DNA of 64,000 bases. It comes from CAWKGC01 sp963849005 (lineage in GTDB: Bacteria; Pseudomonadota; Gammaproteobacteria; Burkholderiales; Usitatibacteraceae). The notes beneath the pieces were generated by a model. That model had not been told where the DNA came from and ran no database searches. It saw only the letters and a list, made by a program, of their open reading frames with translations. Location: NCBI GenBank assembly GCA_963849005.1, contig CAWKGC010000023.1:496001-560000 (forward strand), given 5' to 3'. Position numbers and translations under genes: made by a program. Positions 18,591 through 31,092 of this stretch are shown one piece after another (within the stretch, counting starts at the first letter, position 1; every line of letters starts with the position of its first letter).

Positions 18591-20410
18591 TCCGCCCGCG
18601 CCCGGCCCGCTGGTTCGAGGCCCTGGTCGCGCGCGACGATTGCACCCTGTTGCTCGAGGCGCTCGCCGCCACGGGCGCGATCGAACTCGAGGCGCGAGCC
18701 GGCGCGACCATGCCCGCCGCGTTCACCGAGATCCTGCCCGCGCTGCAGCGGTTCAACGAATACCAGTCGCGTTACGCGGCGTGGTGGCCGACACGCGGGC
18801 TCGCGGGATCGACCGTGCCGGAGACGCCCGCCGCCACCCTGGCACGCGGGCTGGCCGCGCTCGACGCCTGGTCTGCCGAGGTGGAGCCGGCGATCCGCGC
18901 CCTGGAGCGAAACGCCGCGGAACGCGCGGAGCGGCTGCGCTGGCGCGAGCTCATCGACGCGCTCGCCGGTTCGGGACTGGACCTCGGCGCACTCGCGAAG
19001 GCCGGCCCGCTGGCGCGCGCGATCCTGGTCGAGCACGCCGAGGGAAGCGAGGCCGATACGCCGGGCCCGTTGCTCGCGCGCGCCATCTTCGCCGGCGGCA
19101 TCCGCTATTCGATCCTCTTCGGCGCGGCCGACGACCTTGAATCCGCCGCGCGAGACGCCGCCGCGAGCAAGGGCCGCTCGCATCCCGTGCCGGCGTGGCT
19201 CACCGGCAACGGCGAAGCCGACAAGGCGGCGATCGGCGCGCGCCTCGCCGACCTCGACGCCGAAGACCGGCGATGGCGCTCGCAGCTGGAGGAATTGCAT
19301 CGCCGCCACGGCCTGCAGCGCGCGCTCGCCGACCTGTATCGCCTGCAATGGGTGCTGGCCAACGTGAACGCGCTGGAGTCCGGCGAGCGCTTCGCGTGGG
19401 TCACGGGCTGGTCCAGCGACACAACGGGCGCGGGCCTGGCCAATGCGGTCGCGCGCAGCGGCGCGCGCGCCCTGCTCCACTTCGCCACGGCGCCGGCAAC
19501 CAAGCGCGCGCCGCTCATCCTCGCCAACCCGCGTTGGGCGCGGCCCTTCGAGATCTTCCCGAAAGCGCTGGGCGTGCCGGGGGGCAGCGAGGCCGACCCC
19601 ACGGTCCTGCTCGCCCTCGTCGTGCCGCTGCTCTTCGGCTACATGTTCGGCGACGTGGGACAGGGACTGGTCATCGCGGCGGGCGGGTGGTGGTTGCGAG
19701 ATCGCAATCCGGTGGCGCGCCTGCTGATCGCGGGCGGCCTCGCCGCGACCGCATTCGGTTTCGTCTTCGGCAGCGTCTTCAGCATGCAAGGCGTCATCGT
19801 GCCGATCTGGACCGATCCCCTTGGCGCGCCCATTGCGGTTCTCGCCGTGCCCATGGTCGCAGGAGCGGCTTTGCTTGCCGCCGGTCTCGTGCTGCATGCC
19901 ATGGGTTCTCTCTGGCGCGGCGAACGCGCGCGCTTCTACGGCGAGGACCTCGGCCTGCTCGCCCTCTACGTCGGCATCCTCGGCAGTTTCCTCGAGCGCG
20001 ATCTCGCCTGGCTGGCGATCGCGGGTGCCGCGGCCTATCTCGCAGGCCACGCGACCCACGCCGGCAGGCTTTCCGCGCTCGGCACTGCGGTAGGCGAACT
20101 GCTCGAACGCACGCTGCAACTGCTGATCAACACGCTCTCGTTCGCGCGCGTCGGCGCCTTCGCGCTCGCGCATGCGGGACTGTCTTCGGCCGTCGTCGCG
20201 CTGGCCCTTCAGTCCGAGCACATCGTGATGCGCATCCTCATCGTCGTCCTCGGCAACGTCGTCGTGATCGCGCTGGAGGCGATGGTGGTGTCGATCCAGA
20301 CCACGCGCCTCGTGCTGTTCGAGTTCTTCGCGCGCTTCCTCACCGGCGCCGGCCGCCCGTTCCGGCCGCTCCCGCCTCCGCCGTCCTTCGCCCAGGAGTA
20401 CCGCCAATGA
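18587..20410 (+). CDS. V/A-type ATPase subunit I (membrane a-like subunit)
   Basis: A 607-residue protein: a cytoplasmic N-terminal half (to about 340) and a membrane C-terminal half with seven or eight hydrophobic helices beginning LLALVVPLLFGYMFGDVGQG. The family motif GYMFGDVGQG is intact. The essential stator arginine is in TLSFARVGAFALAHAG (R521), corresponding to the conserved Arg that faces the rotor glutamate. The start ATG at 18587 is used; the open frame extends upstream but only over the preceding gene. Intact. Confidence 0.93.
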   Translation: MIRPRPARWFEALVARDDCTLLLEALAATGAIELEARAGATMPAAFTEILPALQRFNEYQSRYAAWWPTRGLAGSTVPETPAATLARGLAALDAWSAEVEPAIRALERNAAERAERLRWRELIDALAGSGLDLGALAKAGPLARAILVEHAEGSEADTPGPLLARAIFAGGIRYSILFGAADDLESAARDAAASKGRSHPVPAWLTGNGEADKAAIGARLADLDAEDRRWRSQLEELHRRHGLQRALADLYRLQWVLANVNALESGERFAWVTGWSSDTTGAGLANAVARSGARALLHFATAPATKRAPLILANPRWARPFEIFPKALGVPGGSEADPTVLLALVVPLLFGYMFGDVGQGLVIAAGGWWLRDRNPVARLLIAGGLAATAFGFVFGSVFSMQGVIVPIWTDPLGAPIAVLAVPMVAGAALLAAGLVLHAMGSLWRGERARFYGEDLGLLALYVGILGSFLERDLAWLAIAGAAAYLAGHATHAGRLSALGTAVGELLERTLQLLINTLSFARVGAFALAHAGLSSAVVALALQSEHIVMRILIVVLGNVVVIALEAMVVSIQTTRLVLFEFFARFLTGAGRPFRPLPPPPSFAQEYRQ

Positions 20411-20757
20411 AACGAACTCTCGCCCTTGTCGCCGTATTCGGTTCGATCGCGCTGGTCGCAGCCCTGTTGGCGACCGGTACGCTGATCTTCGCCGCGCCCG
20501 CCATCGCGGCCGCCACCAGCCCGACCGCCCTCGACCCGCAGATCGTCGCGTGGGGCCTCGCTGCGGCGGCGATCGCGACGGCGGCCTCGTCGCTTGCCGC
20601 GGGCTACGCGGTGGCCAAGGTCGGCACCGCGGCCGTCGGTGCGCTCGCGGAAAAACCGGAACTGATGGCGCGCCTGCTGATCTTCGTCGGCCTCGCCGAG
20701 GGCATCGCGATCTACGGGCTGATCGTCTCGATCCTGATCCTCAACCGGATCGCCTGA
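20407..20757 (+). CDS. V/A-type ATPase subunit K (rotor ring c subunit)
   Basis: A 116-residue membrane protein with three hydrophobic stretches: an N-terminal signal-like helix (about 5-36) and a helical hairpin (about 46-75 and 88-113). The ion-carrying glutamate is E98 in GLAEGIAIYGLI. The N-terminal leader plus one hairpin resembles the Thermus-type proteolipid rather than the four-helix Enterococcus NtpK. The residues after E98 are G and I rather than the S/T-T seen in sodium-binding rings, and no Gln is present in the preceding helix, which favours protons as coupling ion (inference). Confidence 0.9.
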   Translation: MKRTLALVAVFGSIALVAALLATGTLIFAAPAIAAATSPTALDPQIVAWGLAAAAIATAASSLAAGYAVAKVGTAAVGALAEKPELMARLLIFVGLAEGIAIYGLIVSILILNRIA

Positions 20758-21053
20758 TGGCCTGCCCCGTCTTCATCGGGCGCGAAGTGGCAGCGGCGGG
20801 GTTCCGGCTCGCCGGCGTCAAAGTGCGCGTCCCGGCTGAGGGAGCCGAGGCCGATGCATTGGCGGCCGCGCGCGCTTCAGCGTCCTTGGTGATGGTGGAT
20901 GCGGCCATTGCCGCGCGCCTGCCCCCGCAGGTCCTGCGCGCCGCGGTGCGCGCCACGTCGCCCCTCACCGTGGTCGTGCCGGACCTGCAGCAGGAAGTCG
21001 CCGGCCCGGACCTTGCGCAGCGCCTGCGCCGGCAGCTCGGCATCGACGCGTGA
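20757..21053 (+). CDS. V/A-type ATPase subunit F
   Basis: A 98-residue protein of the right size and position for the central-stalk subunit F. It begins PVFIGREVAAAGFRLAGVKV, matching the family pattern of a Rossmann-like strand, then a GFRLAGV element, and ends with a helix (DLAQRLRRQLGIDA). F binds subunit D inside the catalytic head. The ATG overlaps the subunit K stop (TGATG). Intact. Confidence 0.85.
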   Translation: MACPVFIGREVAAAGFRLAGVKVRVPAEGAEADALAAARASASLVMVDAAIAARLPPQVLRAAVRATSPLTVVVPDLQQEVAGPDLAQRLRRQLGIDA

Positions 21054-21057
21054 AGCC

Positions 21058-21665
21058 ATGCCTGTCGCCGACCCAGCGCGCGCCCTCCTCGACCTGGTCG
21101 AATCCGATCGTGCATCGCGCTGCGAGGCGATAGCCGGCGAGGCTGCAGGCACTGCCTGTGCGCTCCTCGCCGATGCCCGGCATGTCGCGCGCGAACGGAC
21201 GCGCGCCGCGATCGAGGATGAACGGCGGCGCTTGCGTGGCCGCCTCGCCGCGCTCGATGCGGCGCTCGCGACCGAGTCCCGCCTGCATGAGCAGCGACGC
21301 TTTCGCGCGCTGCTGGACGATGCGTGGCGGCGCCTGCCGGTCGCGCTCGACGCCCTCTGGCGTGACGCTGCAGGCCGGCGCGAGTGGACGCGGCACGTCC
21401 TCGACGGCGCGCGCGAGGAACTCGCCCCGGGCGACTGGTCGATCGCCTACGCGCCCGGGTGGCCTGAGGAGGAGCGGCGCGCCGCCATCGAGGAACTCGC
21501 CGCGGCCGGATACGGCGTCGACACGGCCATGGAAGACCCGCGGATGCGCGCCGGGCTACAGGTGCGGCGCGGCGGCAACGTGCTCGACGGAACGCTGCAC
21601 GGGCTGCTGGCTGACCGCAATGCCGTCGGTGCGCGGCTGCTCGATGCGTTCTCGCGAAACGTGCC

Positions 21666-21669
<4 letters not shown>
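21058..21669 (+). CDS. V/A-type ATPase subunit E
   Basis: A 203-residue protein with a long N-terminal helical region rich in Ala/Arg/Glu (about residues 1-100; ERTRAAIEDERRRLRGRLAA) and a compact C-terminal domain (about 110-200; RRGGNVLDGTLHGLLADR). This is the layout of the E stator subunit, whose C-terminal domain contacts subunit B. It starts 4 bases after subunit F and its stop overlaps the subunit A start. Intact. Confidence 0.8.
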
Positions 21670-23411
<1,742 letters not shown>

Positions 23412-23413
23412 CC

Positions 23414-24793
23414 ATGCAACCGCGCCTGCTGGCCGAAGGAGTCGCGACAAGGCTCGAAGGGCCGCTCCTCTTCCTCAAGCGCACGCTCGACGTGGGACTC
23501 GGTGAAGCCGTCGAGGTGCGTGGCGGCGACGGCACGACAAGACTGGGGCGCGTGGCGGCGGCCGATCGCGAAACGCTCACCATCGAGGTGCTGGAGTCGA
23601 CCTCGGGACTCGCGCTCGGCGACACCGTCGTGCGCTTTCTCGGCGAACCGCTCTCCTTCGAACTCGGCCCCGGCATCCTCGGGCGCGTCTTCGACGGCGT
23701 GGGCCAGGTGATCGACGGCGGCCCGCCCATCCCCTCCAGCGACAAGCTGCGCATCGACGGCCTGCCCTTCAATCCGGTCGCGCGCGCCACGCCGCGCGAT
23801 TTCATCGAGACCGGCATCAGCGCACTCGACCTGATGAACAGCCTGGTGCGCGGGCAGAAATTGCCGATCTTTTCCGGCGGCGGGCTGCCGCACGACCGCA
23901 TGGCCGTGGACATCGCCACCAATGCGCGGCTGCCCAAGGCGAGCGGCGATGACTTCGCGATCGTCTTCGCCGGCATCGGCCTCCCGCACGACAGCGCCGA
24001 ATATTTCCGCCGGCGGCTCGAGGAAAGCGGCGCGCTGGAGCGCACCGCGCTCTTCCTCAACCTCGCCAGCGATTCCAGCACGCAGCGCCTGCTCACGCCG
24101 CGCTACGCGCTTACCGCCGCCGAGTACCTCGCCTTCGTCGAAGGCAAGCATGTGCTGGTGATCCTCACCGACATGACCAATTATTGCGAGGCGCTGCGCG
24201 AGGTGTCGTCGTCGAAGGGCGAGATCCCCAGCCGCAAGGGCTTCCCGGGATACCTGTACTCGGACCTCGCGACGCTGTTCGAACGCGCCGGGTGCCTGCA
24301 CGGCTCGACCGGAACGCTCACGCAGTTGTCGATCCTCACCATGCCCTCGGACGACATCACGCACCCGATCCCCGACCTGACCGGCTACATCACCGAGGGC
24401 CAGATCGTGCTTTCACGGGACCTCGACCGGCGCGGCATCTACCCGCCGGTGAACGTGCTGCCGAGCCTGTCGCGCCTGATGAAGGACGGCACCGGCGGCA
24501 AGTACACGCATCCCGACCATCCGGCGTTGGCGAGCCAACTCTATTCGGCCTACGCGCGCGCGGTGCAAACGCGAATTCTCGCAAGCGTTGTGGGCGAGGA
24601 CGGGCTCGCCGAGAGCGACCGGCGCTACCTCGCCTTCGGGGAGGCATTCGAGCGCAGCCTCGTGAACCAGTTTTCCGCGCGGCCGTTCGCGGAGAGCCTC
24701 GCGATCGGATGGCGCCTGCTGAAGGACCTGCCGCGTGCCGAGCTCACGCGGCTCTCCGACGAACAGATCGCGAAACACCTCGAGGGCGCCTGA
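23414..24793 (+). CDS. V/A-type ATPase subunit B
   Basis: A 459-residue non-catalytic nucleotide-binding subunit. In place of a Walker A lysine it has LPIFSGGGLPHDRMAVDIA, as expected for subunit B. AGIGLPHDSAEYFRRRLEESGALER, MTNYCEALREVSSSKGEIPSRKGFPGYLYSDL and the SLSRLMKDGTG element are conserved family blocks. The ATG two bases after the subunit A stop is used; an upstream in-frame extension has no similarity. Intact. Confidence 0.96.
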   Translation: MQPRLLAEGVATRLEGPLLFLKRTLDVGLGEAVEVRGGDGTTRLGRVAAADRETLTIEVLESTSGLALGDTVVRFLGEPLSFELGPGILGRVFDGVGQVIDGGPPIPSSDKLRIDGLPFNPVARATPRDFIETGISALDLMNSLVRGQKLPIFSGGGLPHDRMAVDIATNARLPKASGDDFAIVFAGIGLPHDSAEYFRRRLEESGALERTALFLNLASDSSTQRLLTPRYALTAAEYLAFVEGKHVLVILTDMTNYCEALREVSSSKGEIPSRKGFPGYLYSDLATLFERAGCLHGSTGTLTQLSILTMPSDDITHPIPDLTGYITEGQIVLSRDLDRRGIYPPVNVLPSLSRLMKDGTGGKYTHPDHPALASQLYSAYARAVQTRILASVVGEDGLAESDRRYLAFGEAFERSLVNQFSARPFAESLAIGWRLLKDLPRAELTRLSDEQIAKHLEGA

Positions 24794-25551
24794 TGGCCGA
24801 CCTTGCACCCAGCCGCAGCGTCATCCTCGAGCTTCGCGACGAGCGCCAGACCATGGCCGAGGGCCACGCCTTCCTCGACGAGAAATGCCTGCTGCTCGCG
24901 GGCGAGATCGTGCGCGAACTGGCGCGCTATTCGGCGGCACGCAACGAAACCGAGGCATTGTCCGCGAGGGCCGCTGCGGCGCTGCAAATGGCGCTTGCGC
25001 GCCACGGGCTGGAGGAACTGTGGATCCTTCCCGCGCCCGACCTTGCAGATGCCAAGGTCGTGAACGAATGGCGCTCGGTGATGGGCGTGAAGCTTTCGCG
25101 CGCGTCGTTGTCAATGCCCGGCGTCTCGCCCGCGCACCTGCGACCAGTATCGCCCGAGTCCGCCGCCGCTCGCGATGCCTTCGCCGCGCTGATGGCTGCC
25201 GCGACGGCGCTGGGCGCGATCGCCGGCAACCTCGAGCGGCTGTCCGAGGAATACCGCCGCTCGATCCGACGCGCGCGGGCATTGAACGACGTGCTGATGC
25301 CCGAGCTCGACCGCACCGTCGGCGAACTCGAGACCGCGCTCGAAGACCTCGAGCGCGAGGACGCGATCGCCATGCGCCTGGTCGCGCGAGCTTCGATCAG
25401 GCGATGGAGTCCGGGTCCAAAAAAGAACCCCCGAACCTTGCGATTCAGGGGGACGGAGGCTCCGGTCGCGGCCTGCCTGCGACCGGGAGGTAGCGCTACA
25501 GGCTCATCTCTGGCGCCAGGCAAACGCCCGCATTCGGCACAAGGGCCGTAA
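24793..25551 (+). CDS. V/A-type ATPase subunit D (C-terminus uncertain)
   Basis: Central-rotor subunit D. It has the expected long antiparallel helices: residues about 1-60 (ELRDERQTMAEGHAFLDEKC) and about 145-200 (YRRSIRRARALNDVLMPELD), with the family motif RARALNDVLMPELDRTVGELE near the end. Beyond about residue 202 the frame runs on through a terminator hairpin belonging to the opposite-strand gene and stops at 25551. Other frames end sooner (one at 25493). Family length is about 210 residues, so the last 50 or so residues as read are doubtful and an indel near 25390 is possible. The ATG overlaps the subunit B stop. Confidence 0.82.
   Translation: MADLAPSRSVILELRDERQTMAEGHAFLDEKCLLLAGEIVRELARYSAARNETEALSARAAAALQMALARHGLEELWILPAPDLADAKVVNEWRSVMGVKLSRASLSMPGVSPAHLRPVSPESAAARDAFAALMAAATALGAIAGNLERLSEEYRRSIRRARALNDVLMPELDRTVGELETALEDLEREDAIAMRLVARASIRRWSPGPKKNPRTLRFRGTEAPVAACLRPGGSATGSSLAPGKRPHSAQGP
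25419..25452 (-). terminator. rho-independent terminator of the large beta-propeller gene
   Basis: On the minus strand a GC stem (CCCCC-TGAA at 25452-25444 pairing with TTC-GGGGG at 25435-25428, one bulged base) is followed by TTCTTTTTT. It lies 45 bases beyond the stop of the minus-strand gene ending at 25497 and is correctly oriented for it. It sits inside the apparent 3' end of the opposite ATPase D frame. Confidence 0.75.
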
Positions 25552-28500
25552 ACGGCGTGTTCGCGATGCCCCCACGTCGATGTTGTCGATTTCCCACCCA
25601 GGCGCCCCTGTGGATTCATCGGCGCCGATGCGGAAGCGGATCCGCACATCCTGGTTCGCGAACGCCGTGCCGAGGTTGAGCGTCACGGGGGCGAAGTGCG
25701 GGCCATCCGACCATGCGGTCCACGAATGCCGGCCTGCTGCTGCCGATGGGGCTCGGTCACGCTGTTGGTCGCGCCGTTATAGGCGTGCCGCCCCGATGTC
25801 CGTCCAGGTCGCTCCGCCGTCGCTGCTGAGCTCGACGACGCCGCCATCCCAGCCGGTGGCCTCGAACGAGAAGCGGTGCGAGAAACGAAATGACCAGCGG
25901 GCCCGTGCCAACGTGCATCAGCGGCGAGGTCAGCGCCTGCTCGTCCGGGAGTTCGGCCTTCTCGCCGTCGGACTGGCCGTTGTTGTCCGGCCCCCACCAC
26001 ACGTGGCTTCGTAGGCGAGAGCGCGCGACGCTGCCAGGGCAGGATGTTGGGCGACTTGGCCGGGTCACCCGTGACTCGTCCAGGCAGTGCTTGCGACTCG
26101 AACGGTCGCCGTTGCCGAAGCCCCCGGCAGGTCGTCGTAGTTCACGCGGTGGGTGGAAACCACGCGCAGGGGGCCGGGCAGGCCCAGTTCCGGTGCATCC
26201 ATCGCGATCTGGAAGTCGACCGCTTCCGAGCCGGCGGCGCCATTCACAGCGACGCGGATGGACCCCGTGCTCTCCCCGTTCTTCTGGACGGGACGGGAAC
26301 TTGAGCACGTTGCCGCCGGGAATGTCACGTTGGGGTTGCTCGAGGCGAGCGTGACCGAAATCTGGTTCACGTTGTTCGGGTCCGTAGTTCCTGCAGCGTG
26401 AGGGTCAGGTTGCCGATCTCGCCATTGTCGAGGATGCCGTCCCGGTCGCACGAATTGACGTCTGTCGTCCAGGGTCGCGTTCGCCAGCTCGAGTTGCGGC
26501 ATCTCCCAGATGCCACGCCCATAGGTCGCGATGCGGATGAAGCCGCCGTCGGGCGCCATGTAGATGTCGTTCACGCGGACGTCGGCAGCCCGCGCTGAAC
26601 GAATCCCAGTTCGACCCGCCTCCACGGTGCGGTACACCCCGACATGGGTGGCCGCGTAGAGCGTGTTCCGGCTCGCGTCGCGCGGATCGACAGTACACCC
26701 GCGTGACCGGCAGGTCCGGCAGGCCGTTCTGCCGCGCCGTGTACGTAGCCGACGTCCAGCTGTCGCCGGGGTTGGCGATGCGACGCCTTGATCACGCGCA
26801 CCGCGCCCGGCGCCTGCGCCACCGAAGTGATCCAGATGGTCTGGTTGTCCTGCCAGGTCACGTTGGTGACGAAGCCCTGGTATCCGGGCACTGCCGAGAC
26901 GAGGTTGACGTCGGTCCAGGTGGCGCCGCCGTCCGTCGTGATGTCGATGAATCCGCCACCGGCTCCGACGGCGATCCGGTTGAGGTCGAGCGGGCTCACG
27001 CCGAGGTTGTACGGGCTCGAGCGGAATCGCCGGGCTGGCCGGCAGGCCGGGTGACGTCGGTGCGCGATCGCGGAGGCAATGCGCGTCCAGGTTCAGGCCG
27101 CCGTTCGGTGGTCTTCCACACGCGCGAAGCGGAGAAGTGGAAGAACACGCGGCCGGTCGTCGAGGTTCGCGGGCGCGGGAACGACCGCCGTGAAGAAGCC
27201 GAAGCCGCGACGTCGCTCAAGCCGGACGGGCCGCCGCCCAGTTCTGGAAGACGACCGGGGCGCGTTGTTGCTGAGGTTGGTCCGCATAGAGCGACCCTGC
27301 GCGCTGCCGATCACGGTATTGGTATTGGCCTGGCTGTAGGCCGTGCCCATGCCGTCGCCACCGATCACCTGGTTGTGCGTCGTCCCGCTGCGCGCGCAGC
27401 CGGGTGCCGTTATCCTGCGTGCCGCCGATCACCAGGTCGGGAACTTCGGGTTGCCGGATACCGTGTAGTACAGCAGCGAAACAAGGCCGTTGTTCTTGTC
27501 GCTGCTGAAGGTCGCGCCGTTGTCCGTCGCTCACGTGCATGCCGCCGTCGTTGCCGAGGATGATGTGGGCGTGCCGGTCATCTTGACCGCCGCTGCATGG
27601 TGATCGGCGTGCGCGTAGGGCAATTCCGGAACCTGGCTGTAGAGCCACCAGGTCTTGATCGTCCAGGTCCCGCCGCCGTTCGTGCTCTGCGCGGTCCCGA
27701 GGTCGCCGCCGATCCAGACCGTGTTGCGCGCCGGGTCCCGCGGATCCACCAGGACATCTGGTTGTACCAGCACTGCCCGTGGCAGATGTTCATGTCCGGC
27801 ATGGAGCCGGGCACGGGATTGGTCGGGATCTTGGTCGCATTGACGCCGTTGGCAACCCAGGTCGCCGCCGTCTGCGGAGCGGTAGACGTCCTGCATCGCC
27901 GTGTCGGCGACGTCGCTGGAATACGCATAGACGACGTTGTCGCCGGGCACGCCGACGCCAAGCGTCGTCCGCCCGTTGCGGAAGACGTCGCCGGCGTTCG
28001 TGATCGGGGCCCAAGTCGCGCCGCGATCCTTCGAGAGGTAAAGCGTCGTCGCCTGGCCGCACTGCAAGCCAACGTTCGCAGCGGGGGCAGGGCTGTGCCG
28101 AGGCGAGCCAACCGGCGCTCGTCTTGCGAGGCTCCAGACCGCGTTGCCGTTGAACGTCGGGCACCGCGCTTGTAGAGTGGAGCCCTCGTCGCCGACCGGA
28201 AGAGGCCGATCTCGGTGGCGACGAGGACGATGTCCCGGTTCGTGCTCGTGTCGACCTTGATGTCGCGCACGGAGACCGCGCTGCCCAGCTCGATCGGGGC
28301 GCTCCAGGTCACGCCGCCGTTCCTGGACTTGACGACCGAGCCGCCGACCAGGATCGGTCGTAGGGATCGCCCAGGCCCAGGTAGAGCGTATTCGGGTTGC
28401 TGCCGAACGCGACGGAACCACCGCCCGTCGACGCGAGGTCGTCGGTCAGAGACGTCCACTGCGGTGTTGCTCGACGTCCAGTTGTTCGTGCGCCACAGGC

Positions 28501-28940
28501 CGCCGCCGGAGGTCAGCATATAGACGATATCGGGGTTCGATCGGGTGCGGAAGGATCGTCCTCGCGCGCCCGCTGTCGCGCACGAGTCCGGTGAAGCTGC
28601 CGTTCTGCTGGTACTGGGCGCCGGTCGGCCCGATGCTCACCCACTTCGGGCCCTTGCATTCTTCTTGTCGGCGTGGATTTTGCCTTCCTTCAACGCGTTT
28701 GCCCGGAAGGTCGGGGGTGACGACACCCCAAGCCTTGCGCTGCCATTGCAATCGTGAGGTGGGCTTGTCCTGGATAGCCCCGGTCGCTTCGGGCCTGTCG
28801 GGATCAGGCGGCGTCATGTCGATGATCGGTGTCTCGTCGTCAGGCACGACTTGCTGCGAAAGGGCGGGCCCGCCAAAGGCGAGCGCGAAGAGTCCGACTG
28901 CAATTCCAGCCGATGCCGTGCGCCATGCAAGAGTTCTCAT
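25497..28940 (-). CDS. large secreted Asp-box beta-propeller protein (many frameshifts)
   Basis: A protein of about 1,150 residues in many frame pieces. It begins with a signal peptide (MRTLAWRTASAGIAVGLFALAF, cleavage near ALSQ). The middle is a sortilin/BNR-like propeller with Asp-box turns (SRNGGVTW, SKDRGATW, DGGATWTD) ending in a YGRGIWEMPQLEL segment. Next comes an Ig-like or CARDB-like stretch (NNVNQISVTLASSNPNVTFP). The C-terminal domain resembles the jelly-roll found after secreted peptidases (WDGGVVELSSDGGATW; GAPGWEIDNIDVG). No sialidase arginine triad or FRIP motif was seen, so the function is unassigned; a surface or extracellular binding role is likely. Confidence 0.75.
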
Positions 28941-29156
28941 GCCAGGAATCCTCCCAATTGATTGTTTTCATGCACCCGAATTGCGCTCAGCCCTGCCGGT
29001 GCCTTTTTGTTCGAATGCGAAGCGCCTTGCAGGGAAATGTGCCGATGATGCCCGGGTTATCCCCGGGTCGAATTGCAGCATTGCAGCAAGAGGGAAAGCG
29101 CATCCTTCCACCAATCCGCAACATCCGCAAGCCCCCAATTGCGCCGACACGCGAAT

Positions 29157-29184
29157 CAAAAAGCCCCGCATTCGCGGGGCTTGT
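29157..29184 (-). terminator. rho-independent terminator after the first beta-propeller gene
   Basis: A perfect 9-bp stem (AAGCCCCGC/GCGGGGCTT, 4-base loop) with a run of five T on the minus strand (A-run at 29158-29162). It stands 43 bases past the stop at 29227 and so separates the two propeller genes, which must then have separate promoters. Confidence 0.85.
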
Positions 29185-29226
29185 TTGAATGCCGTATCGG
29201 CGGCGCGATCGTGCTTCCTCAACCAT

Positions 29227-30990
29227 TCACAGGCCGGTACCGACCACGACGTCCTGGTTCGGGGTGGTCGTGCCCGGGTTGCCGCGGAAGTCCGTCCAGA
29301 CGGTGACGGCGCTGCCGGTCCGCATTGACCGCCGTCCCGGTGTAGTCGCCGATGAACGAGCCGGCGAACAGGATGTACGGATTCGAGGATTGCGCGGTGA
29401 CCCGCGTCTGGCTCGCGAAGTCTGTCGTCGGAGCGACTTGATCGCCCAATCGAGGCAGACCGGTGCGGCAGCGCGCGCAGGGTCGGTGGGCGGCAACCAA
29501 TCGCCCGTCGACCGTGTCGAGCTCCATGATCCCGCACGATTGATCGGCGGCCGTCGGAGCAGGCGAGTATTCGCGCGTGTAGTACCCGACGACTATGCGG
29601 CCGGCGTTTGCGCCGACGGACGGGATACACCTTGTCGGCCGAGCCGGCAGGCGTGATCGTCCGGGGGGCCGACCAGCTGATGCCGTTCGACTGACGTGAC
29701 GAGCTTCACCTGGTTCGAGGTCGTCCCGATGAAGCTGCTTCCGCCGGTGCCGCAGTTGCCGGAGCCCTGGTTGTCCGCCCAGACGATGGCGATGTGGCCG
29801 TTGGACCGGTCGATCGCCATGGACGGGTAGCTGTTGATCCGGAACTGCTCGAAGGACAACGTTTGCCGGTCCTGCGCCCCGGGCTGCTGGAGCGGGTAGC
29901 AGTCGAGGTCGTCGAAGACGCGCGCCACCTCGGTGTTCGTGAAGTTCTTGCCGCCGTCGGTCGAGCGCGCGACGATCAGTGCGTCCTGCGAATAGCCCGG
30001 CCCGGCGTGGACCCTTCATACGCGACATAGACCGCGCCGTCCGGCGCCATCGCCACCTGCGAGCCCTGGTTGTAAGGGTGGGCGTCGTCCGAGACTTGCT
30101 TCACCGACGACCATGACTTGCCGCCGTTCTTGGAACTCGCCATGACGATCGGCGACTTGAGGTAGCCGAGGCCGCGGGGGCCCTGGTAGAACCGGGTCCA
30201 TGTCAGGTAGACAGTGCCGTCATTGCCGACGCCGATCCATTCCTTGTCCTGGAAAAAGTTGCCGGTCGCGGCGGAACTCACCATGACCGGCGCATCCCAG
30301 TGGCGCCGCCGTCGCGCGAAACGGCGACCGCGACGCCTGAAATCTGCCGCGGGAACTTGTCGAAGTTGCAGACGAGCCCCGAGTAGTACAGGCGGCCGCC
30401 ATCAGGGCTGAAAGCGAGCACCGGGTCCCCGCAGGAATCGAGATGGCCGAAGATGCCCGATCCGCCAGTGTCACGCGTCCACCCGGGCAGGACGACGTTG
30501 GACCAGTTTGCGCCGCCGTCTTTCGAGTAGTAGGCGACGTGCGCATTGGCCCGGTACTCGTTTGCTGACGTGACGATGTTGCGGCTGTTCGACGGGATTG
30601 ATGACGATGTTCTGCTCGTTCTGCGGGTTGTAGCAGGTCGAGCCGTCGGCAAACGCGAACGTGGTGTCCCCGACAATCGCATCATGCTCAGGCGCGGCCA
30701 GCGGGTCGTAGAGGGCCGGCATTGCCGGAAAACGGGGCCTGGCGGCAACGCGAGAAGAGTATCTGGGCTCCCGCCTGCGGGTTGTCGGCCGCCTCTTCCT
30801 CGAAGTCGAGCGGCGTGCGCATTTCGCTTGCTTCGCCGGCGCCCATGTCGGGTCCCGACGCCTTGAATCGGTTGCCGCCTGACGCAGCGGCGGCGGATCC
30901 TGCAACCAGACTTGCCGCGATGAGCGCGGCGGAACCGAAGTGCGCGAAACGGTGCGAACACCGGATCGCCTTGCCGACAATGGTCTTCAT
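29227..30990 (-). CDS. secreted Asp-box (BNR) beta-propeller protein (frameshifted)
   Basis: A protein of about 585 residues after joining frames. The signal peptide is clear (SAALIAASLVAGSAAAASG). Asp-box repeats recur at regular spacing: SKDGGANW, SRDGGATW, SKNGGKSW and STDGGKNF, with SPDGGRLYYSG and DRSNGHIAIVWAD between them, which is a sialidase-like six-bladed fold. It ends GNPGTTTPNQDVVVGTGL. I see no sialidase catalytic triad. GAGGAAA lies before the ATG (30988-30990). Six or so indels split it. It is followed by a terminator and then by the larger propeller gene in the same direction. Confidence 0.78.
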
Positions 30991-31092
30991 TTGGATTTCC
31001 TCGATTGGAGTGGGCCAGGGATACGCCCTGCAAGCGCGCCGGTTGAGTATCAAGGATGCCGTGCTGCGGGTCAATTCGTGAAAGTCATGCTG

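Noticed and set aside
25497..30990. Annotation of the propeller genes as sialidases
   Set aside because: Only Asp-box turns are visible; these occur in many non-enzymatic propellers, and no Arg triad, FRIP motif or nucleophilic Tyr could be identified.
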